Shown piece by piece: positions 1 to 12,200 of a stretch of 64,000 nucleotides of DNA. The translations under genes and the position numbers were made by a program. The stretch comes from Herbidospora cretacea (GTDB taxonomy: Bacteria > Actinomycetota > Actinomycetes > Streptosporangiales > Streptosporangiaceae): contig NZ_BBXG01000001.1 in the NCBI RefSeq assembly GCF_001570605.1, positions 186,001 through 250,000 on the forward strand. The letters are read 5' to 3'. Under the pieces are notes generated by a model. The model did not search any database, was not told where the DNA came from, and was given only the letters and a program-made list of their open reading frames with translations. How positions within the stretch are numbered: position 1 is the stretch's first letter; every line of letters starts with the position of its first letter.

Positions 1-3000
1 CCGCCGGGGCCGACGGGACCGGCTGGGGCGAGGGCGCGGGCGTCCTGGTCGTCGAGCGTCTCTCCGACGCGAAGGCGCGGGGGCATCGGATCCTCGCGGT
101 GGTCCGTGGTTCGGCGGTCAACCAGGACGGCGCGTCCAACGGTCTGACCGCGCCCAACGGTCCCGCGCAGCAGCGGGTGATCCGCCAGGCCCTGGCGAGT
201 GGCGGCCTGCGGGCGGCCGATGTCGAGGTGGTCGAGGCGCACGGGACGGGCACGCGGCTGGGTGACCCGATCGAGGCGCAGGCCCTCCTCGCGACCTACG
301 GTCAGGATCGCGAGACGCCGCTGCTGCTGGGTTCGATCAAGTCGAACATCGGCCACACGCAGGCGGCGGCCGGCGTGGCCGGAATCATCAAGATGATCGA
401 GTCGATGCGCCACGGCCTGGTCCCCAAGACCCTCCACCTCGACGAACCCTCTCCCCACGTCGACTGGACGTCGGGCGCCATCGACCTCGTCACCACCCAC
501 ACCGCCTGGCCGGAAACCGCAGGACCCCGCCGCGCCGGCGTCTCGTCGTTCGGCATCAGCGGCACGAACGCCCACACGATCATCGAGGAGTGGCGCGAGG
601 AGCCGGTCGCGGGGTCGTGTGCGGCGGTCGGTGATGGTCCGGTGGTGCCGTGGGTTCTGTCGGCCAAAGACGATGCCGCGTTGCGGGCTCAGGCGGAAGC
701 GCTGGCTGGGGTGGTCGCCGATCTGAGTCCTGCCGATGTGGCTTTCTCTCTGTCGTTGCGGGCGTCGTTGGAGCGGCGTGCTGTGGTGGTGGGGCGGAGC
801 GTGGGGGACTTCCTGGCCGGGCTGGCTGCTCTGGCCACGGCCGGGCCGGTGGCGGGGCGGACGGCGGTGATGTTCTCCGGGCAGGGTGCGCAGCGGGCCG
901 GGATGGGGGTCGGGCTGTCGGCGGCGTTCCCGGTGTTCGGGGAGGTGTTCTCCGATATCTGTGAGCGGCTGGGTGTCGCCACGGCTGTGGCCTCCGGTGA
1001 GGGGCTGGATGAGACGGGGAACACGCAGCCGGCGTTGTTCGCGTTCGAGGTGGCGTTGTTCCGGCTGCTGGAGCATTTCGGTGTCCGGCCGGACTTCCTG
1101 ATCGGTCACTCAGTGGGTGAGATCGCCGCCGCTCACGTGGCGGGGGTGCTCTCGCTGGAGGACGCCTGCGCGCTGGTCAGCGCGCGGGGTTCGTTGATGC
1201 AGGCGCTTCCGGCCGGTGGGGCGATGGTCGCCATACAGGCCACGCCAGGCGAAATTTCGGGCGATGTCGATATCGCCGCTATTAACGGGCCTCGGTCGGT
1301 GGTGATCTCGGGGCCGGAAGAGGTGGTGCTGGCGGAGGCCGCCCGGTTCGAGAAGACCAAGCGGCTGTCCGTGAGTCATGCGTTCCATTCCTCGTTGATG
1401 GACCCGATGCTGGAGGACTTCCGCCGGGTCGTCACGACGCTCACGTTCAACACCCCCCAGATCCCGATCGTCGGCGCTGACGTGACCGACCCCGAATACT
1501 GGGTCGCCCATGTCAGGAACACCGTCAGGTTCCACGACGGCATCACCTGGCTGGAGAACGAGGGCGTCACCCGGTTCGTCGAGGTCGGACCCCGTCCGGT
1601 CCTCACCGCGATGGCCTCCGGCGACCACCTGTGGATCCCGCTGGCCAAGCCCGACCGCGACGAGGTCGCCGCCTTCTACGAGGGACTCGGCCAGGTTCAC
1701 GCCTCCGGCACCGCCGTCGACTGGCACCTCGAAGGAACCAGGGTCGACCTCCCCACCTACAGGTTCCAGCACCGCCGCTACTGGCCCGAGACCGTCGCGA
1801 AGCCCGGCGACCCCGCCTCCCTGGGCCTCACCGACGCCGGGCATCCGATCCTCGCCGCCGCCGTCGCGCTCCCGGACGGCGGGCAGCTGCTCACCGGGCG
1901 GATCTCCGTCCAGGCGCAGCCGTGGCTCGCCGACCACGTCGTCGGCGGGCGCGTGATCTTCCCCGGCACGGGGTTCGCCGAGATGGCGATCCGGGCCGCC
2001 GGTGAGGCCGGGCTCTCCCGGGTGGAGGAGCTCACCCTGGAGGCGCCGCTGGTCGTCCCGGCCAGGGGTGCGGTGCGGGTCCAGGTCACGGTCGACGCCG
2101 AGGGCGGGGTGGCGATCCATTCCCGTACCGAAGACGACGTCTGGACCCGGCACGCCACCGGCTCTCTCAGCTCCGTGACCACGAGCGGCGCGAGCTTCCG
2201 GATCTGGCCCCCGGCGAACGCCACGCCTCTCGACGTCAGCGGCTTCTACGCCGCGCTCGACGGGTTCGACTACGGGCCGGCGTTCCAGGGGCTCCAGGCC
2301 GCCTGGCGCGCGGGGGACGACGTCTACGCCGAAGTGGCGCTCGACGCCGGCGGCGGGTTCGGGATCCACCCGGCGCTGCTCGACTCCGCCCTGCACGCCG
2401 CCGCCTTCCTCGGCGGGGAGCCGGGCGTCCCGTTCTCCTGGCAGGGGGTCACCCTGCACGCCGACGGCGCGACCACGCTCCGCGTCCGGCTGACCAAGGA
2501 CGGCGCGGTGGAGGCCGCCGACGGGCGGGGCGACCCGGTCGTCACGGTCGACCGGCTCACCGTCCGGCCCGCGCCGAAGGTCGAGACCGCCGGCGACTCG
2601 ATGTACCGGCTCGACTGGATCCCGGCCGAGGCGACGCCGCTCGCCGGGGTCGTCGCCGAGCCGCGCACCGCGCACGAGGCGCTCGACGTGGTGCGCGACT
2701 GGCTGGCCCGCGACGGCGGCACCCCGCTGGTCGTGGTGACGCGGCGGGCGGTGTGCGCCGTGCCGGACGAGGACGTCGACGATCTCGACGCCGCCGCCGT
2801 GTGGGGGCTGGTCAGGTCGGCCCAGACGGAGAACCCGGGGCGGTTCGTGCTGGTGGACACCGATGACGTGCCGGTGCTCGCGGGCGACGAGCCGCAGGTC
2901 GCCGTGAGGGGCGGCCAGGTGCTCGTGCCGAGGCTGGTGCGCGCAGGGGGGACGCCGGGACCGGTCAGTGGTGTCCCTGGGGTGGGGCTGACGCCCCCGG

Positions 3001-6000
3001 GCGGCGAGGCTGGGTGGCGTCTGGAAATCGCCTCGAAGGGCACGCTCGACGGCCTCGTGCTGGCCGCGGCCGCCGAGGGGGATGCTGCGTTGTTATCGGG
3101 TCAGGTGCGGGTGGGGGTGCGGGCGGCGGGGCTGAACTTCCGCGACGTCCTCAACGCGTTGGGGATGTATCCGGGAGAGGCCGGGCCGCTCGGCGGCGAG
3201 GTCGCCGGGGTCGTGCTGGAGACGGCCCCCGACGTGACCTCGGTCGCGGTGGGCGACCGCGTGTTCGGCATGGCCAACGGCGGCTTCGGGCCGCGCGTGG
3301 TCACCGACGCCCGGACCGTCGCCAGGATGCCCGAGGGCTGGTCGTTCGAGACCGCTGCCGGGATCCCCCTGGTCTTCCTGACCGCCCTCTACGCCTTCAC
3401 CGACCTCGGCGCGGTCCGAAGCGGCGAGAAGGTGCTCGTGCACGCCGCCGCGGGCGGGGTCGGCATGGCCGCCACCCAGATCGCCCGCCACCTCGGCGCG
3501 GAGGTCTACGGCACCGCGTCGGAGTCCAAGCAGCACGTGCTGGAGGGGCTGGCCGGGATCGCCAGCTCGCGCACGCTCGACTTCGCGGATCAGTTCCCCA
3601 AGGTGGACGTCGTGCTCAACGCCCTCGCGGGTGAGTTCGTCGACGCCTCCCTCGGCCTGCTGAACGAAGGCGGCCGGTTCCTGGAGATGGGCAAGACCGA
3701 CATCCGCACCGGCATCCCCGGCTACCTGGCCTTCGACCTCGTCGAGGCCGGACCCGACCGGACCGGGGAACTGCTGGCCCAGCTCGTCGGCCTCTTCGAG
3801 GCGGGCGTCCTGACGCCGCTGCCGGTCCGGACCTGGGACGTCCGCAAGGCCAAGGACGCGTTCCGGCACGTCTCCCAGGCCCGCCACATCGGCAAGGTCG
3901 TCCTCACGATCCCGTACGTCGACAAGGACGCCACCGTCCTGGTGACCGGCGGCACCGGCGGACTGGGCCAGGTGCTCGCCCGGCACCTGCTCGACCAGGG
4001 CTTCACCGATCTGCTGCTCGTCAGCCGCTCGGGCCGCTGCGACCTCCCGGGCGTGCGCACCCGGGCCTGCGACGTCTCCGACCGCGCCCAGCTCGAAGCC
4101 CTCGTGGCCGAAGAGGACATCCGGGGCGTCGTGCACGCCGCCGGGGTGCTCGACGACGGCGTGGTCGGGTCGCTCACGCCCGAGCGCCTGGACGCCGTGC
4201 TCCGGCCGAAGGCCGACGCCGCGCGGCACCTGCACGAGCTGCTCGGCGACGTGCCGATGTTCGTGCTCTACTCCTCGGCCGCCGGGGTGTTCGGCTCGGC
4301 CGGGCAGGGCAACTACTCGGCCGCCAACGCCGTCCTCGACGCGCTGGCCGCCCACCGGCACGCCCAGGGCATGGCCGCCACCTCGCTGGCCTGGGGCCTG
4401 TGGTCGGGCGGCATGGGCGACGCGCTCGGCGCCGACGGCCGGGGCCGCATCACCCGGGGCGGCATGGCCCCCCTCTCGCACGCCGACGGCCTGGCCCTGT
4501 TCGACCTGGCCCTGCGGTCGGGCGCGGCGCTCCAGATCCCGATGCACCTCGACCTGCGCGGGCTGCGCGACGCCCCGGTCCCGCACCTGCTGCGGTCCCT
4601 GGTCCGGCCGACGGCGAAGCGGGCCGTCGCGGCGGCGGGCGACGGCTCCTCCCTCGCCGGGAAACTGGCCGCGCTGCCCGAGGCCGAACGGCACGCCTGT
4701 CTCGCCGGGATCGTCCGCGCGCAGGCCGCCGCCGTCCTCGGCCACGGCTCCGCGGAGGCGGTGCCGGCCGGGAAGGCGTTCAAGGAGCTCGGCTTCGACT
4801 CGCTCACCTCGGTCGAGCTGCGCAACCGCCTCAACGCGGCCACCGGGCTGCGGCTCCCGGCGACGCTGGTCTTCGACTACCCGACCCCCGACGCGCTGGC
4901 CGCCTACCTGGCCATCGGCCTGGTCGGCGCGCCCGCCCCGGCCGCCCGGACGACGGCCGCCGTCACCTCCGACGAGCCGATCGCGATCGTCGGCATGAGC
5001 TGCCGCTACCCCGGCGGGGTGCGCACCCCGGACGACCTGTGGCGGCTGGTCGCCGAGGGCGGCGACGCCGTCGGCGGGCCGCCGGTCAACCGGGGCTGGG
5101 ACCCCGGGCTCGCCTTCGACGGCGGCTTCCTGCACGACGCGGACGCCTTCGACGCCGACTTCTTCGGCATCTCGCCGCGTGAGGCGCTCGCGATGGACCC
5201 GCAGCAGCGGCTCCTCCTGGAGGCGTCCTGGGAGGTGTTCGAGGGCGCGGGCATCGACCCCCGCTCGCTGAAGGGCACCGACACCGGCGTCTTCGTCGGG
5301 GCGGCGACCAGCGGATACGGGACCGGCGCGGCGGGCGACCTGGAAGGGCACCTGCTGACCGGCGGCGCGACCAGCGTCGTCTCCGGCCGCGTCGCCTACA
5401 CCTTCGGGCTCGAAGGCCCGGCCCTGACCGTCGACACCGCCTGCTCGTCGTCGCTGGTGGCGCTGCACCTGGCCGTGCAGGCGCTGCGGCAGGGCGAGTG
5501 CGACCTGGCGCTGGCGGGCGGGGTGACCGTGATGGCCACGCCCGGCATGTTCACCGAGTTCGCCAAGCAGCGCGGCCTGGCCGCCGACGGGCGGTGCAAG
5601 CCGTTCGCCAACGCCGCCGACGGCACCGGCTGGGGCGAGGGCGTCGGCGTCCTGCTGGTCGAGCGCCTCTCCGACGCCCTGCGCAACGGGCACGACGTCC
5701 TCGCGGTCGTCCGGGGCTCGGCGGTCAACCAGGACGGCGCGTCCAACGGACTGACCGCCCCCAACGGGCCCGCCCAGCAGCGGGTCATCCGGCAGGCGCT
5801 CGCCAACGCCCGCGTCGCCCCCGGCGAGGTGGACGTCGTCGAGGCGCACGGCACCGGCACCACCCTGGGCGACCCGATCGAGGCCCAGGCCCTGCTCGCC
5901 ACCTACGGCCAGGACCGCGAGCACCCGCTGCTGCTCGGCTCGCTCAAGTCGAACATCGGCCACACCCAGGCCGCCGCCGGCGTCGGCGGCGTGATCAAGA

Positions 6001-9000
6001 TGGTCCAGGCCATGCGGTACGGAACGGTGCCCGCCAGCCTCCACATCGACCGACCCAGCGACCACGTCGACTGGAGCGAGGGCGCGGTCGACCTGCTGAC
6101 CGAGCAGGCCGCCTGGCCCGAGACCGGCCGGCCCAAGCGCGCGGCGGTCTCGTCGTTCGCGATCAGCGGCACCAACGTCCACACGATCCTCGAAGAGGCC
6201 CCCGCCGTCGAACCGGCCGAACCGGTCGAGCCGGGCCGCACCGGGGCGGTCGTGCCGTGGGTGCTGTCGGCCCGCACGCCCGAGGCCCTGCGGGACCAGG
6301 CCGCCAAGCTGGCCGCACACGTCACCGACGCCGATCCGGCCGACGTCGCCTACACGCTGGCCGTCGCCAGGACCGGCTTCGACCACCGGGCCGCCGTCGT
6401 CGGCTCCGACCCCGCCACCCTCGCCGAGGGCCTGCGCGCGGTCGCGGCCGGGGCGGCCCCGCTGGAGGGCGAGGTCAGGACGGGCGGGGTGGCCTTCCTG
6501 TTCACCGGCCAGGGCGCGCAGCGCGCCGGGATGGGCCGGGAGCTGTACGAGACCTACCCGGTGTTCGCCGAGGCGTTCGACGCGGTCTGCGACCACCTCG
6601 ACCCCGACGTCCCCCGGGTGATCCTCTCGGGCGAGGGGCTGGACGAGACGACGTACACGCAACCGGCGCTGTTCGCCTTCGAGGTGGCGCTGTTCCGGCT
6701 GGTCGAGTCGTGGGGCGTCGCCCCCGGCTTCCTGGCCGGGCACTCGGTCGGCGAGATCGCCGCCGCGCACTGCGCCGGGGTGCTGTCGCTGCCGGACGCG
6801 TGCCGCCTGGTCACCGCGCGGGCCGCGCTCATGGGGGCGCTTCCGGCCGGTGGGGCGATGGTCGCCATACAGGCCGCGCCAGGCGAAATTTCGGGAAATG
6901 TCGACATCGCCGCCGTCAACGGGCCTCACGCCGTGGTCATCTCCGGGCCCGAGGACGCCGTGCTCGCCGAGGCCGCCCGCTTCGGGAAGACCAAGCGGCT
7001 CGCCGTCTCCCACGCCTTCCACTCCCGCCTGATGGACCCGATGCTCGACGACTTCCGCCTGGTCGCCGAGAGCATCGTCTACCACGAACCGCGCATCCCG
7101 ATCGCGGGCGCGCGGCCGACCTCGCCCGGCTACTGGGTGGAGCACGTGCGCGCCACGGTCCGGTTCGGCGACGCGATCTCCTGGCTGGAGCGGCAGGGCG
7201 TGACCACCTTCGTCGAGATCGGCCCCGCCGCGATCCTCACGGCCATGGGGCCCGACTCCGCCGCCGGGGAGAACCTGACCTGGCTGGCGGCCTGCCGCGA
7301 CGGGCGTACCGAGACGGAGTCGGCGGCCCTGCTGGTCGCCGGGCTGCACGTCGCCGGGGTCCCGCTCGACTGGGACGCCGTGCTCCCCGGGGCGCGCCGC
7401 GTCCCCCTGCCGACCTACGCCTTCCAGCACCGCTCCTACTGGCTCGCGCCCGCCGAGGACGAGTTCTGGGACGTCGTCGACGGCCTCTCGCCCGACGACC
7501 CGATCAGCACCCTGCTCGACCGGCTCCCGGCCCGCCGCCGCGACCGGTCGGAGCCGTGGCGGCACCAGGTGGCCTGGGTGCCGTTCGAGCCCGGAACCGG
7601 CCCGCTCACCGGGAAGTGGCTGGTCACCGATCCCGAACTCGCCGCGGTCCTCGCGGCGGCCGGGGCCGAGGTGGTCGCCGAAGCCACCGCCGACCTGGCC
7701 GGTGTCGTCTCCTCCGGTACGGTCACCGACACGCTCGCCCTCCTCCAGGACCCCGGCGTCGAGGCCCCGATCTGGTGCGTCACCAGGAACGCCGCGACCG
7801 ACCCCGAGCAGGCGATGGTCTGGGGCCTCGGCCGTGCCGCCGCCCTGGAGCACCCGGCCCGCTGGGGCGGTCTCGTCGACCTCACCGGCGCGCCCGGCCG
7901 GCTGGCCGACGTGCTCGCCGGCCCGCAGGGCGAGGACCAGATCTCGATCGGACCCGATGGCATCCGGGTCCGGCGGATCGAGAAGGCCGCGCCGACGCGG
8001 GCCGTGCGCGACTGGAGCCCCGAGGGCGCCGTCCTGGTCACCGGCGGCACCGGGGCCATCGGCCGCCGGGTCGCCCGCTGGCTGCACGACCAGGGCGCCC
8101 GCGACCTGCTGCTGATCAGCCGTTCCGGGCCTGACGCCCCCGGCGCGGCCGAACTCGCTGACGAGCTGGGCGCGACCGTCGTGGCCTGCGACGCCGCCGA
8201 CCGGGACGCCCTGGCGGCGCTGCTCGCCGAGCACGACGTCCGGGCCGTCTTCCACACGGCGGGCGTGCTCGACGACGGCGTCATCGACGCGCTCACCCCC
8301 GACCGGCTCGCCACCGTCCACCGGGCCAAGTGCGCGTCGGCCCGCAACCTCGACGAGCTCACCTCCGGCCTCACCGCGTTCGTGCTGTTCTCCTCGGTCG
8401 CGGGCGCGGTCGGTTCGGCCGGGCAGGCCGGGTACGCCGCCGCCAACGCCTACCTCGACGCCCTGGCCGCCGCCCGGCACGCCCGGGGCGAGGTCGCGAC
8501 GTCGATCGCGTGGGGGCCGTGGGCGGGCGGCGGCATGGCGTCCGGCCACGACCGGCTCGGCCGGGCGGGCCTGTCCGGCCTCGACCCTGAGACCGCGCTC
8601 ACGGCGCTGCGCCACGCGATCGACCGCGACGACGCGGCCCCGATCGTGGCCGACGTCGACTGGGACGTGTTCGGTCCCGCCTTCACCGCCAACCGGCCGA
8701 GCGCGCTGATCTCCGGTCTGTTCACCACGGTCGCCCGGGACGAGGGCCCCGGCCTGGCCGACCGGCTCGCGCCGCTGCCGCCCGCCGACCGCGAGCGCGT
8801 CGTGCTCGACCTGGTCAGGGCGCAGGCGGCGGCGGTGCTCGGGCACGCCGGGGCGTCGGCGATCGGGCCGAACCGGGCGTTCAAGGACCTGGGCTTCAGC
8901 TCGCTCAGCGCCGTCGACCTGTGCAACCGGCTGCGCCGGGCGACCGGCCGGGCGCTGCCCAAGACGCTGGTCTTCGACTATCCGACCCCGGCCGCGCTGG

Positions 9001-9236
9001 CCGCGTACATCCTCGGACTGCTCTTCGCGACGGAGGACCCGGAGGACGCGCGCCTGCGCGCGGCCCTGGGGAGCCTGTCGCTCGCCCGCCTGCGCGAGGC
9101 CGGCCTGGCCGACGCGCTGCTGCGGCTCGCCGAAGGACATTCCGAGGACGGCGCGGACGACGAGGACGGCGAGGAGATCGACGAGATGGACACCGAGGCG
9201 CTCATCCGCATGGCGCTGGAAACCACCGACTCATGA
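1..9236 (+). CDS. Type I modular polyketide synthase PKS-1, modules M1-M2 (5' partial)
   Basis: The protein extends two malonate-derived units on an ACP-bound chain. The gene is already open at the window edge (first whole codon at 3, within a KS) and ends at TGA 9234-9236, so the true start, and any loading or earlier modules, lie upstream. Domain order is KS (C-terminal part)-AT-DH-ER-KR-ACP, then KS-AT-KR-ACP, then a C-terminal docking region (about 9030-9233). M1 is the only fully reducing module in the window. The tail runs from LRAALG through a strongly acidic stretch to [14 protein letters not shown]. This class of tail differs from those of PKS-2 to PKS-4 and should pair with the [16 protein letters not shown] helix of PKS-2. 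PKS-2 follows 26 bp downstream on the same strand, consistent with one operon. Function as a type I PKS is certain; the domain specificities rest on motifs. Confidence 0.97.
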   Translation, partial: AGADGTGWGEGAGVLVVERLSDAKARGHRILAVVRGSAVNQDGASNGLTAPNGPAQQRVIRQALASGGLRAADVEVVEAHGTGTRLGDPIEAQALLATYGQDRETPLLLGSIKSNIGHTQAAAGVAGIIKMIESMRHGLVPKTLHLDEPSPHVDWTSGAIDLVTTHTAWPETAGPRRAGVSSFGISGTNAHTIIEEWREEPVAGSCAAVGDGPVVPWVLSAKDDAALRAQAEALAGVVADLSPADVAFSLSLRASLERRAVVVGRSVGDFLAGLAALATAGPVAGRTAVMFSGQGAQRAGMGVGLSAAFPVFGEVFSDICERLGVATAVASGEGLDETGNTQPALFAFEVALFRLLEHFGVRPDFLIGHSVGEIAAAHVAGVLSLEDACALVSARGSLMQALPAGGAMVAIQATPGEISGDVDIAAINGPRSVVISGPEEVVLAEAARFEKTKRLSVSHAFHSSLMDPMLEDFRRVVTTLTFNTPQIPIVGADVTDPEYWVAHVRNTVRFHDGITWLENEGVTRFVEVGPRPVLTAMASGDHLWIPLAKPDRDEVAAFYEGLGQVHASGTAVDWHLEGTRVDLPTYRFQHRRYWPETVAKPGDPASLGLTDAGHPILAAAVALPDGGQLLTGRISVQAQPWLADHVVGGRVIFPGTGFAEMAIRAAGEAGLSRVEELTLEAPLVVPARGAVRVQVTVDAEGGVAIHSRTEDDVWTRHATGSLSSVTTSGASFRIWPPANATPLDVSGFYAALDGFDYGPAFQGLQAAWRAGDDVYAEVALDAGGGFGIHPALLDSALHAAAFLGGEPGVPFSWQGVTLHADGATTLRVRLTKDGAVEAADGRGDPVVTVDRLTVRPAPKVETAGDSMYRLDWIPAEATPLAGVVAEPRTAHEALDVVRDWLARDGGTPLVVVTRRAVCAVPDEDVDDLDAAAVWGLVRSAQTENPGRFVLVDTDDVPVLAGDEPQVAVRGGQVLVPRLVRAGGTPGPVSGVPGVGLTPPGGEAGWRLEIASKGTLDGLVLAAAAEGDAALLSGQVRVGVRAAGLNFRDVLNALGMYPGEAGPLGGEVAGVVLETAPDVTSVAVGDRVFGMANGGFGPRVVTDARTVARMPEGWSFETAAGIPLVFLTALYAFTDLGAVRSGEKVLVHAAAGGVGMAATQIARHLGAEVYGTASESKQHVLEGLAGIASSRTLDFADQFPKVDVVLNALAGEFVDASLGLLNEGGRFLEMGKTDIRTGIPGYLAFDLVEAGPDRTGELLAQLVGLFEAGVLTPLPVRTWDVRKAKDAFRHVSQARHIGKVVLTIPYVDKDATVLVTGGTGGLGQVLARHLLDQGFTDLLLVSRSGRCDLPGVRTRACDVSDRAQLEALVAEEDIRGVVHAAGVLDDGVVGSLTPERLDAVLRPKADAARHLHELLGDVPMFVLYSSAAGVFGSAGQGNYSAANAVLDALAAHRHAQGMAATSLAWGLWSGGMGDALGADGRGRITRGGMAPLSHADGLALFDLALRSGAALQIPMHLDLRGLRDAPVPHLLRSLVRPTAKRAVAAAGDGSSLAGKLAALPEAERHACLAGIVRAQAAAVLGHGSAEAVPAGKAFKELGFDSLTSVELRNRLNAATGLRLPATLVFDYPTPDALAAYLAIGLVGAPAPAARTTAAVTSDEPIAIVGMSCRYPGGVRTPDDLWRLVAEGGDAVGGPPVNRGWDPGLAFDGGFLHDADAFDADFFGISPREALAMDPQQRLLLEASWEVFEGAGIDPRSLKGTDTGVFVGAATSGYGTGAAGDLEGHLLTGGATSVVSGRVAYTFGLEGPALTVDTACSSSLVALHLAVQALRQGECDLALAGGVTVMATPGMFTEFAKQRGLAADGRCKPFANAADGTGWGEGVGVLLVERLSDALRNGHDVLAVVRGSAVNQDGASNGLTAPNGPAQQRVIRQALANARVAPGEVDVVEAHGTGTTLGDPIEAQALLATYGQDREHPLLLGSLKSNIGHTQAAAGVGGVIKMVQAMRYGTVPASLHIDRPSDHVDWSEGAVDLLTEQAAWPETGRPKRAAVSSFAISGTNVHTILEEAPAVEPAEPVEPGRTGAVVPWVLSARTPEALRDQAAKLAAHVTDADPADVAYTLAVARTGFDHRAAVVGSDPATLAEGLRAVAAGAAPLEGEVRTGGVAFLFTGQGAQRAGMGRELYETYPVFAEAFDAVCDHLDPDVPRVILSGEGLDETTYTQPALFAFEVALFRLVESWGVAPGFLAGHSVGEIAAAHCAGVLSLPDACRLVTARAALMGALPAGGAMVAIQAAPGEISGNVDIAAVNGPHAVVISGPEDAVLAEAARFGKTKRLAVSHAFHSRLMDPMLDDFRLVAESIVYHEPRIPIAGARPTSPGYWVEHVRATVRFGDAISWLERQGVTTFVEIGPAAILTAMGPDSAAGENLTWLAACRDGRTETESAALLVAGLHVAGVPLDWDAVLPGARRVPLPTYAFQHRSYWLAPAEDEFWDVVDGLSPDDPISTLLDRLPARRRDRSEPWRHQVAWVPFEPGTGPLTGKWLVTDPELAAVLAAAGAEVVAEATADLAGVVSSGTVTDTLALLQDPGVEAPIWCVTRNAATDPEQAMVWGLGRAAALEHPARWGGLVDLTGAPGRLADVLAGPQGEDQISIGPDGIRVRRIEKAAPTRAVRDWSPEGAVLVTGGTGAIGRRVARWLHDQGARDLLLISRSGPDAPGAAELADELGATVVACDAADRDALAALLAEHDVRAVFHTAGVLDDGVIDALTPDRLATVHRAKCASARNLDELTSGLTAFVLFSSVAGAVGSAGQAGYAAANAYLDALAAARHARGEVATSIAWGPWAGGGMASGHDRLGRAGLSGLDPETALTALRHAIDRDDAAPIVADVDWDVFGPAFTANRPSALISGLFTTVARDEGPGLADRLAPLPPADRERVVLDLVRAQAAAVLGHAGASAIGPNRAFKDLGFSSLSAVDLCNRLRRATGRALPKTLVFDYPTPAALAAYILGLLFATEDPEDARLRAALGSLSLARLREAGLADALLRLAEGHSEDGADDEDGEEIDEMDTEALIRMALETTDS
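3..4914 (+). other. PKS module M1: KS(partial)-AT(malonyl)-DH-ER-KR-ACP
   Basis: Fully reducing module. The KS begins mid-domain: the active-site Cys is outside the window, but both catalytic His residues are present (VEAHGTGT, His codon 240; NIGHTQ, His 354). The AT (about 864-1790) has GHSVGE (Ser 1110) and HAFH (1377-1388), the malonyl-CoA signature. The DH (about 1821-2590) has [10 protein letters not shown] (His 1935) and LLDSALH (Asp 2382), so it looks active. The ER (about 3021-3912) has the nucleotide-binding [11 protein letters not shown] motif (3441-3473). The KR catalytic half (3927-4600) has [11 protein letters not shown] (4149-4157, B-type), the Ser-Ser pair and Tyr 4314. The ACP has GFDSL with the phosphopantetheine Ser at 4800. 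Expected result: a saturated methylene at the beta-carbon, no methyl branch. Confidence 0.93.
1250..1259 (+). repeat. First of eight copies of palindrome CGAAATTTCG within malonyl AT genes
   Basis: The same 10-bp palindrome lies at the homologous codon position (GEIS) in eight malonyl ATs: 1250-1259 (M1), 6884-6893 (M2), 15610-15619 (M4), 25294-25303 (M6), 30292-30301 (M7), 35032-35041 (M8), 39325-39334 (M9) and 53216-53225 (M12). It sits in a longer AT-rich block that also keeps the rare Ile codon ATA. The M5 and M13 ATs lack it. Confidence 0.9.
4971..9030 (+). other. PKS module M2: KS-AT(malonyl)-KR(B-type)-ACP
   Basis: Hydroxyl-forming module. The KS has TACSSS (Cys 5442), VEAHGTGT (His 5847) and NIGHTQ (His 5961). 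Its tunnel fingerprint GAATSGYG (5298-5321) is unlike every other KS here, matching its unique fully reduced substrate from M1. The AT (about 6489-7440) has GHSVGE (Ser 6744) and HAFH (7011-7022), so malonyl. No DH lies between the AT and the KR structural half. The KR (about 7461-8740) has TGGTGAIG (8040-8063), LDD (8268-8276) and Tyr 8433, so a B-type KR giving a 3R-hydroxyl. The ACP reads LGFSSLS, with Ser in place of the usual Asp before the attachment Ser (8901). Confidence 0.93.
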
Positions 9237-9252
9237 TGAACGCCTGACGTGT

Positions 9253-9256
9253 GGAG
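9253..9256 (+). promoter_or_regulatory. Ribosome binding site GGAG that decides the PKS-2 start
   Basis: GGAG sits 6 nt before ATG 9263. The alternative GTG at 9251 overlaps this site and has no Shine-Dalgarno of its own; ATG 9260 would have only 3 nt spacing. ATG 9263 is therefore preferred. Confidence 0.6.
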
Positions 9257-9262
9257 CAGATG

Positions 9263-12200
9263 ATGACTACGTCCGATCGCCAGGTCGTCGAGGCCCTGCG
9301 CTCCTCACTGAAGGAGACGGAAAGGCTCCGCCGGCAGAACCGGCGCCTCGTCGAGGCCGCCCGGGAACCGATCGCCATCGTCGCGATGGCCTGCCGGTTC
9401 CCCGGCGGGGTCCGCTCGCCCGAGGACCTGTGGCGGCTCGTCGCCGACGGCGCGGACGCCGTCACCGGCTTCCCGCAGGACCGGGGCTGGGACCTGGAGT
9501 CGCTGTTCGACCCCGACCCCGACGCGCCCGGCACGTCCTACGCCCGCGAGGGCGCCTTCCTCGACGGCGTGGCCGACTTCGACGCGGAGTTCTTCGGCGT
9601 CTCCCCCCGGGAGGCGCTGGCGATGGACCCGCAGCAGCGTCTCCTGCTGGAGACCTCGTGGGAGGCGTTCGAGCGGGCCGGGATCGACCCGGGCGCGCTG
9701 AAGGGCAGCCGCGCCGGGGTCTTCGTCGGCACCAACGGCCAGGACTACGTCAACCTCCTGCTCGACGGCGAGGAGAACGTCGAGGGCTACCTCGGCACCG
9801 GCAACGCGGCCAGCATCGTCTCCGGCCGCATCGCCTACACCTTCGGCCTGGAGGGCCCGGCGGTCACCGTCGACACGGCCTGCTCGGCGTCGCTGGTGGC
9901 GCTGCACATGGCGGTGCAGTCGCTGCGGGCGGGGGAGTGCTCCCTCGCGCTGGCGGCCGGGGTGACGATCATGTCGACGCCCGGGGCGTTCATCGACTTC
10001 TCCCGGCAGCGCGGCCTCGCGCCCGACGGCCGGTGCAAGGCGTTCGCGGCCGGGGCCGACGGCACCGGCTGGGGCGAAGGGGTCGGCGTGCTGCTCGTGG
10101 AGCGGCTGTCGGACGCGCTGGCGGGCGGCCACCCGGTGCTCGCGGTGGTCCGGGGTTCGGCCATCAACCAGGACGGCGCGTCCAACGGCCTCACCGCGCC
10201 CAACGGCCCCTCGCAGCAGCGGGTCATCAGGGCCGCCCTGGAGAACGCGGGCCTCACCCCCGCCGACGTCGACGCCGTCGAGGCGCACGGCACCGGCACC
10301 ACCCTCGGCGACCCGATCGAGGCCCAGGCCCTGCTCGCCACCTACGGCCAGGACCGGGAGACGCCCCTGCGGCTGGGGTCGGTCAAGTCGAACATCGGCC
10401 ACACCCAGGCCGCCGCCGGCGTCGCCGGAGTGATCAAGATGGTCATGGCGCTGCGCCACGGCCTGCTGCCCAAGACTCTGCACGTCGACGCGCCGTCCCC
10501 GCACGTCGACTGGACCGCCGGGGCCGTCGAGCCGCTGACCGAGGCGGTGCCGTGGCCGGCGGGGGAGCGCCCGCGCCGGGCCGGGATCTCGTCGTTCGGC
10601 TTCAGCGGGACCAACGCCCACACCGTCATCGAGGAGGCGCCGCCCGCCGAACCCGCCCAGCCCGGCGTCGCCGGGCCGGTGGTGCCGCTGGTCGTGTCGG
10701 CCGGATCGCCCGAGGCCCTCAGCGAGATCACGGCCGGACTGCGCGGCGTCCAGGCCCCGGTGGCCGACGTCGGCTACTCGCTGGTGACGACCCGGGCCGT
10801 GCTCGACCACCGCGCCGTGGTGATCGGCGACGCCGAGGTGGCCCGGGGCGTGACCGGGCCCGGCGACGGCCGCGTGGTGATGGTCTTCCCCGGCCAGGGG
10901 TCGCAGTGGGTCGGCATGGCGGCCGAACTCCTGGACACCTCCCCGGTGTTCGCGGCGCGGATGGCCGAGTGCGCCCAGGCGCTCGCCCCGCATGTGGAGT
11001 GGTCGCTGCTGGACGTGGTGCGGGACGGCGCGCTGGACCATGACGAGGTCGTGCAGCCCGCGCTGTGGGCGGTGATGGTGTCGCTGGCCGAGCTGTGGAA
11101 GTCCTACGGCGTGACGCCCGCCGCCGTCATCGGGCATTCGCAGGGGGAGATCGCCGCCGCCTGCGTCGCGGGGGCGCTGTCGCTGGAGGACGCCGCCACC
11201 GTGGTGGCCTTACGGGTCCGGGCGCTCCAGCCGATCATCGGGCGCGGCGCGATGATGACCGTCGCGCTGCCCGCCTCGGCGCTGGACCTGGACGAGCGGC
11301 TGTGCGTCGCCGTGGTCAACGGCCCGTCGTCGGTGGTGGTGGCGGGGGACATCGAGGCGATCGAGGAGCTGCGGGAGCGGCTGGATGTGCGGACCAAGGT
11401 CCTGCCGGTGCGGTACGCCTCCCATTCGCACCATGTGGAGGAGATCCGCGAGGACGTGCTGGCCCGGCTGGCCGGGATCGCGCCGCGCGCCTCCGAGGTG
11501 CCGTTCTTCTCGACGGTGACCGCCGAGTGGCTCGACACCTCGCACATGGACGGCGAGTACTGGTACCAGAACCTGCGGCGGACCGTCCGGCTCGACGAGT
11601 CGATCCGGGCCCTGGCCGACCAGGGCTACTCCACGTTCGTCGAGGTCAGCCCCCATCCCGGGCTCGTCGCCGGCATCCAGGACACGCTGGAGGACGTCAC
11701 CGTCGTCGGCACGCTCCGCCGGGACGAGGGCGGGCTCGCCCGGTTCTACGCCTCCCTCGGCGAGGCGTGGGCGGCCGGGGTGCCGGTCGACTGGACGGCG
11801 GCCTTCCACGGCGGCGCGCGGGTCGACCTGCCGACCTACCCGTTCCAGCGCCGCCGCTACTGGCCGACCCCGGCCGAGCCCGTCGTGGCGGCCGAGGACA
11901 CCGCCTTCTGGGACGCCGTCGAGACCGCCGACCTCGACGCGCTGGCCGCCATGGACGTCGACGTCACCGACGGCCTCGGCGACGCGCTCCCCGCGCTGTC
12001 GGAGTGGCGTCGCCGCCGCAGGCAGGCGGGCGTCACCGACGCGCTGCGCTACCACGTCACCTGGAAGCCGGTCGCGTTCACCGGCCGCCCCGCCGGGACC
12101 TTCCTGGTCGTCGGCGGCACCCCTGACCTGCTCGACGCGCTCGGGCGGCACGTCCGCCTCGTGACCGGCGACCTCGCCGACGCCCCGGCCGACCTCGCCG

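Noticed and set aside
1-590. A complete first gene starting at GTG 99.
   Set aside because: The same frame is open to the window edge and encodes KS sequence ([20 protein letters not shown]) before position 99, so the gene is truncated.
3093-9140. Very long open frames on the minus strand (for example 3093-9140, 11210-19516, 41811-46457, 56317-60843).
   Set aside because: They mirror the PKS codons in the antisense frame, a common effect of extreme GC3 bias. Their translations are Gly/Arg/Asp/Gln-rich with no recognisable domain, and they repeat from module to module.
9251-9262. GTG at 9251 as the start of PKS-2.
   Set aside because: It has no ribosome binding site, while GGAG at 9253-9256 is well placed for ATG 9263.
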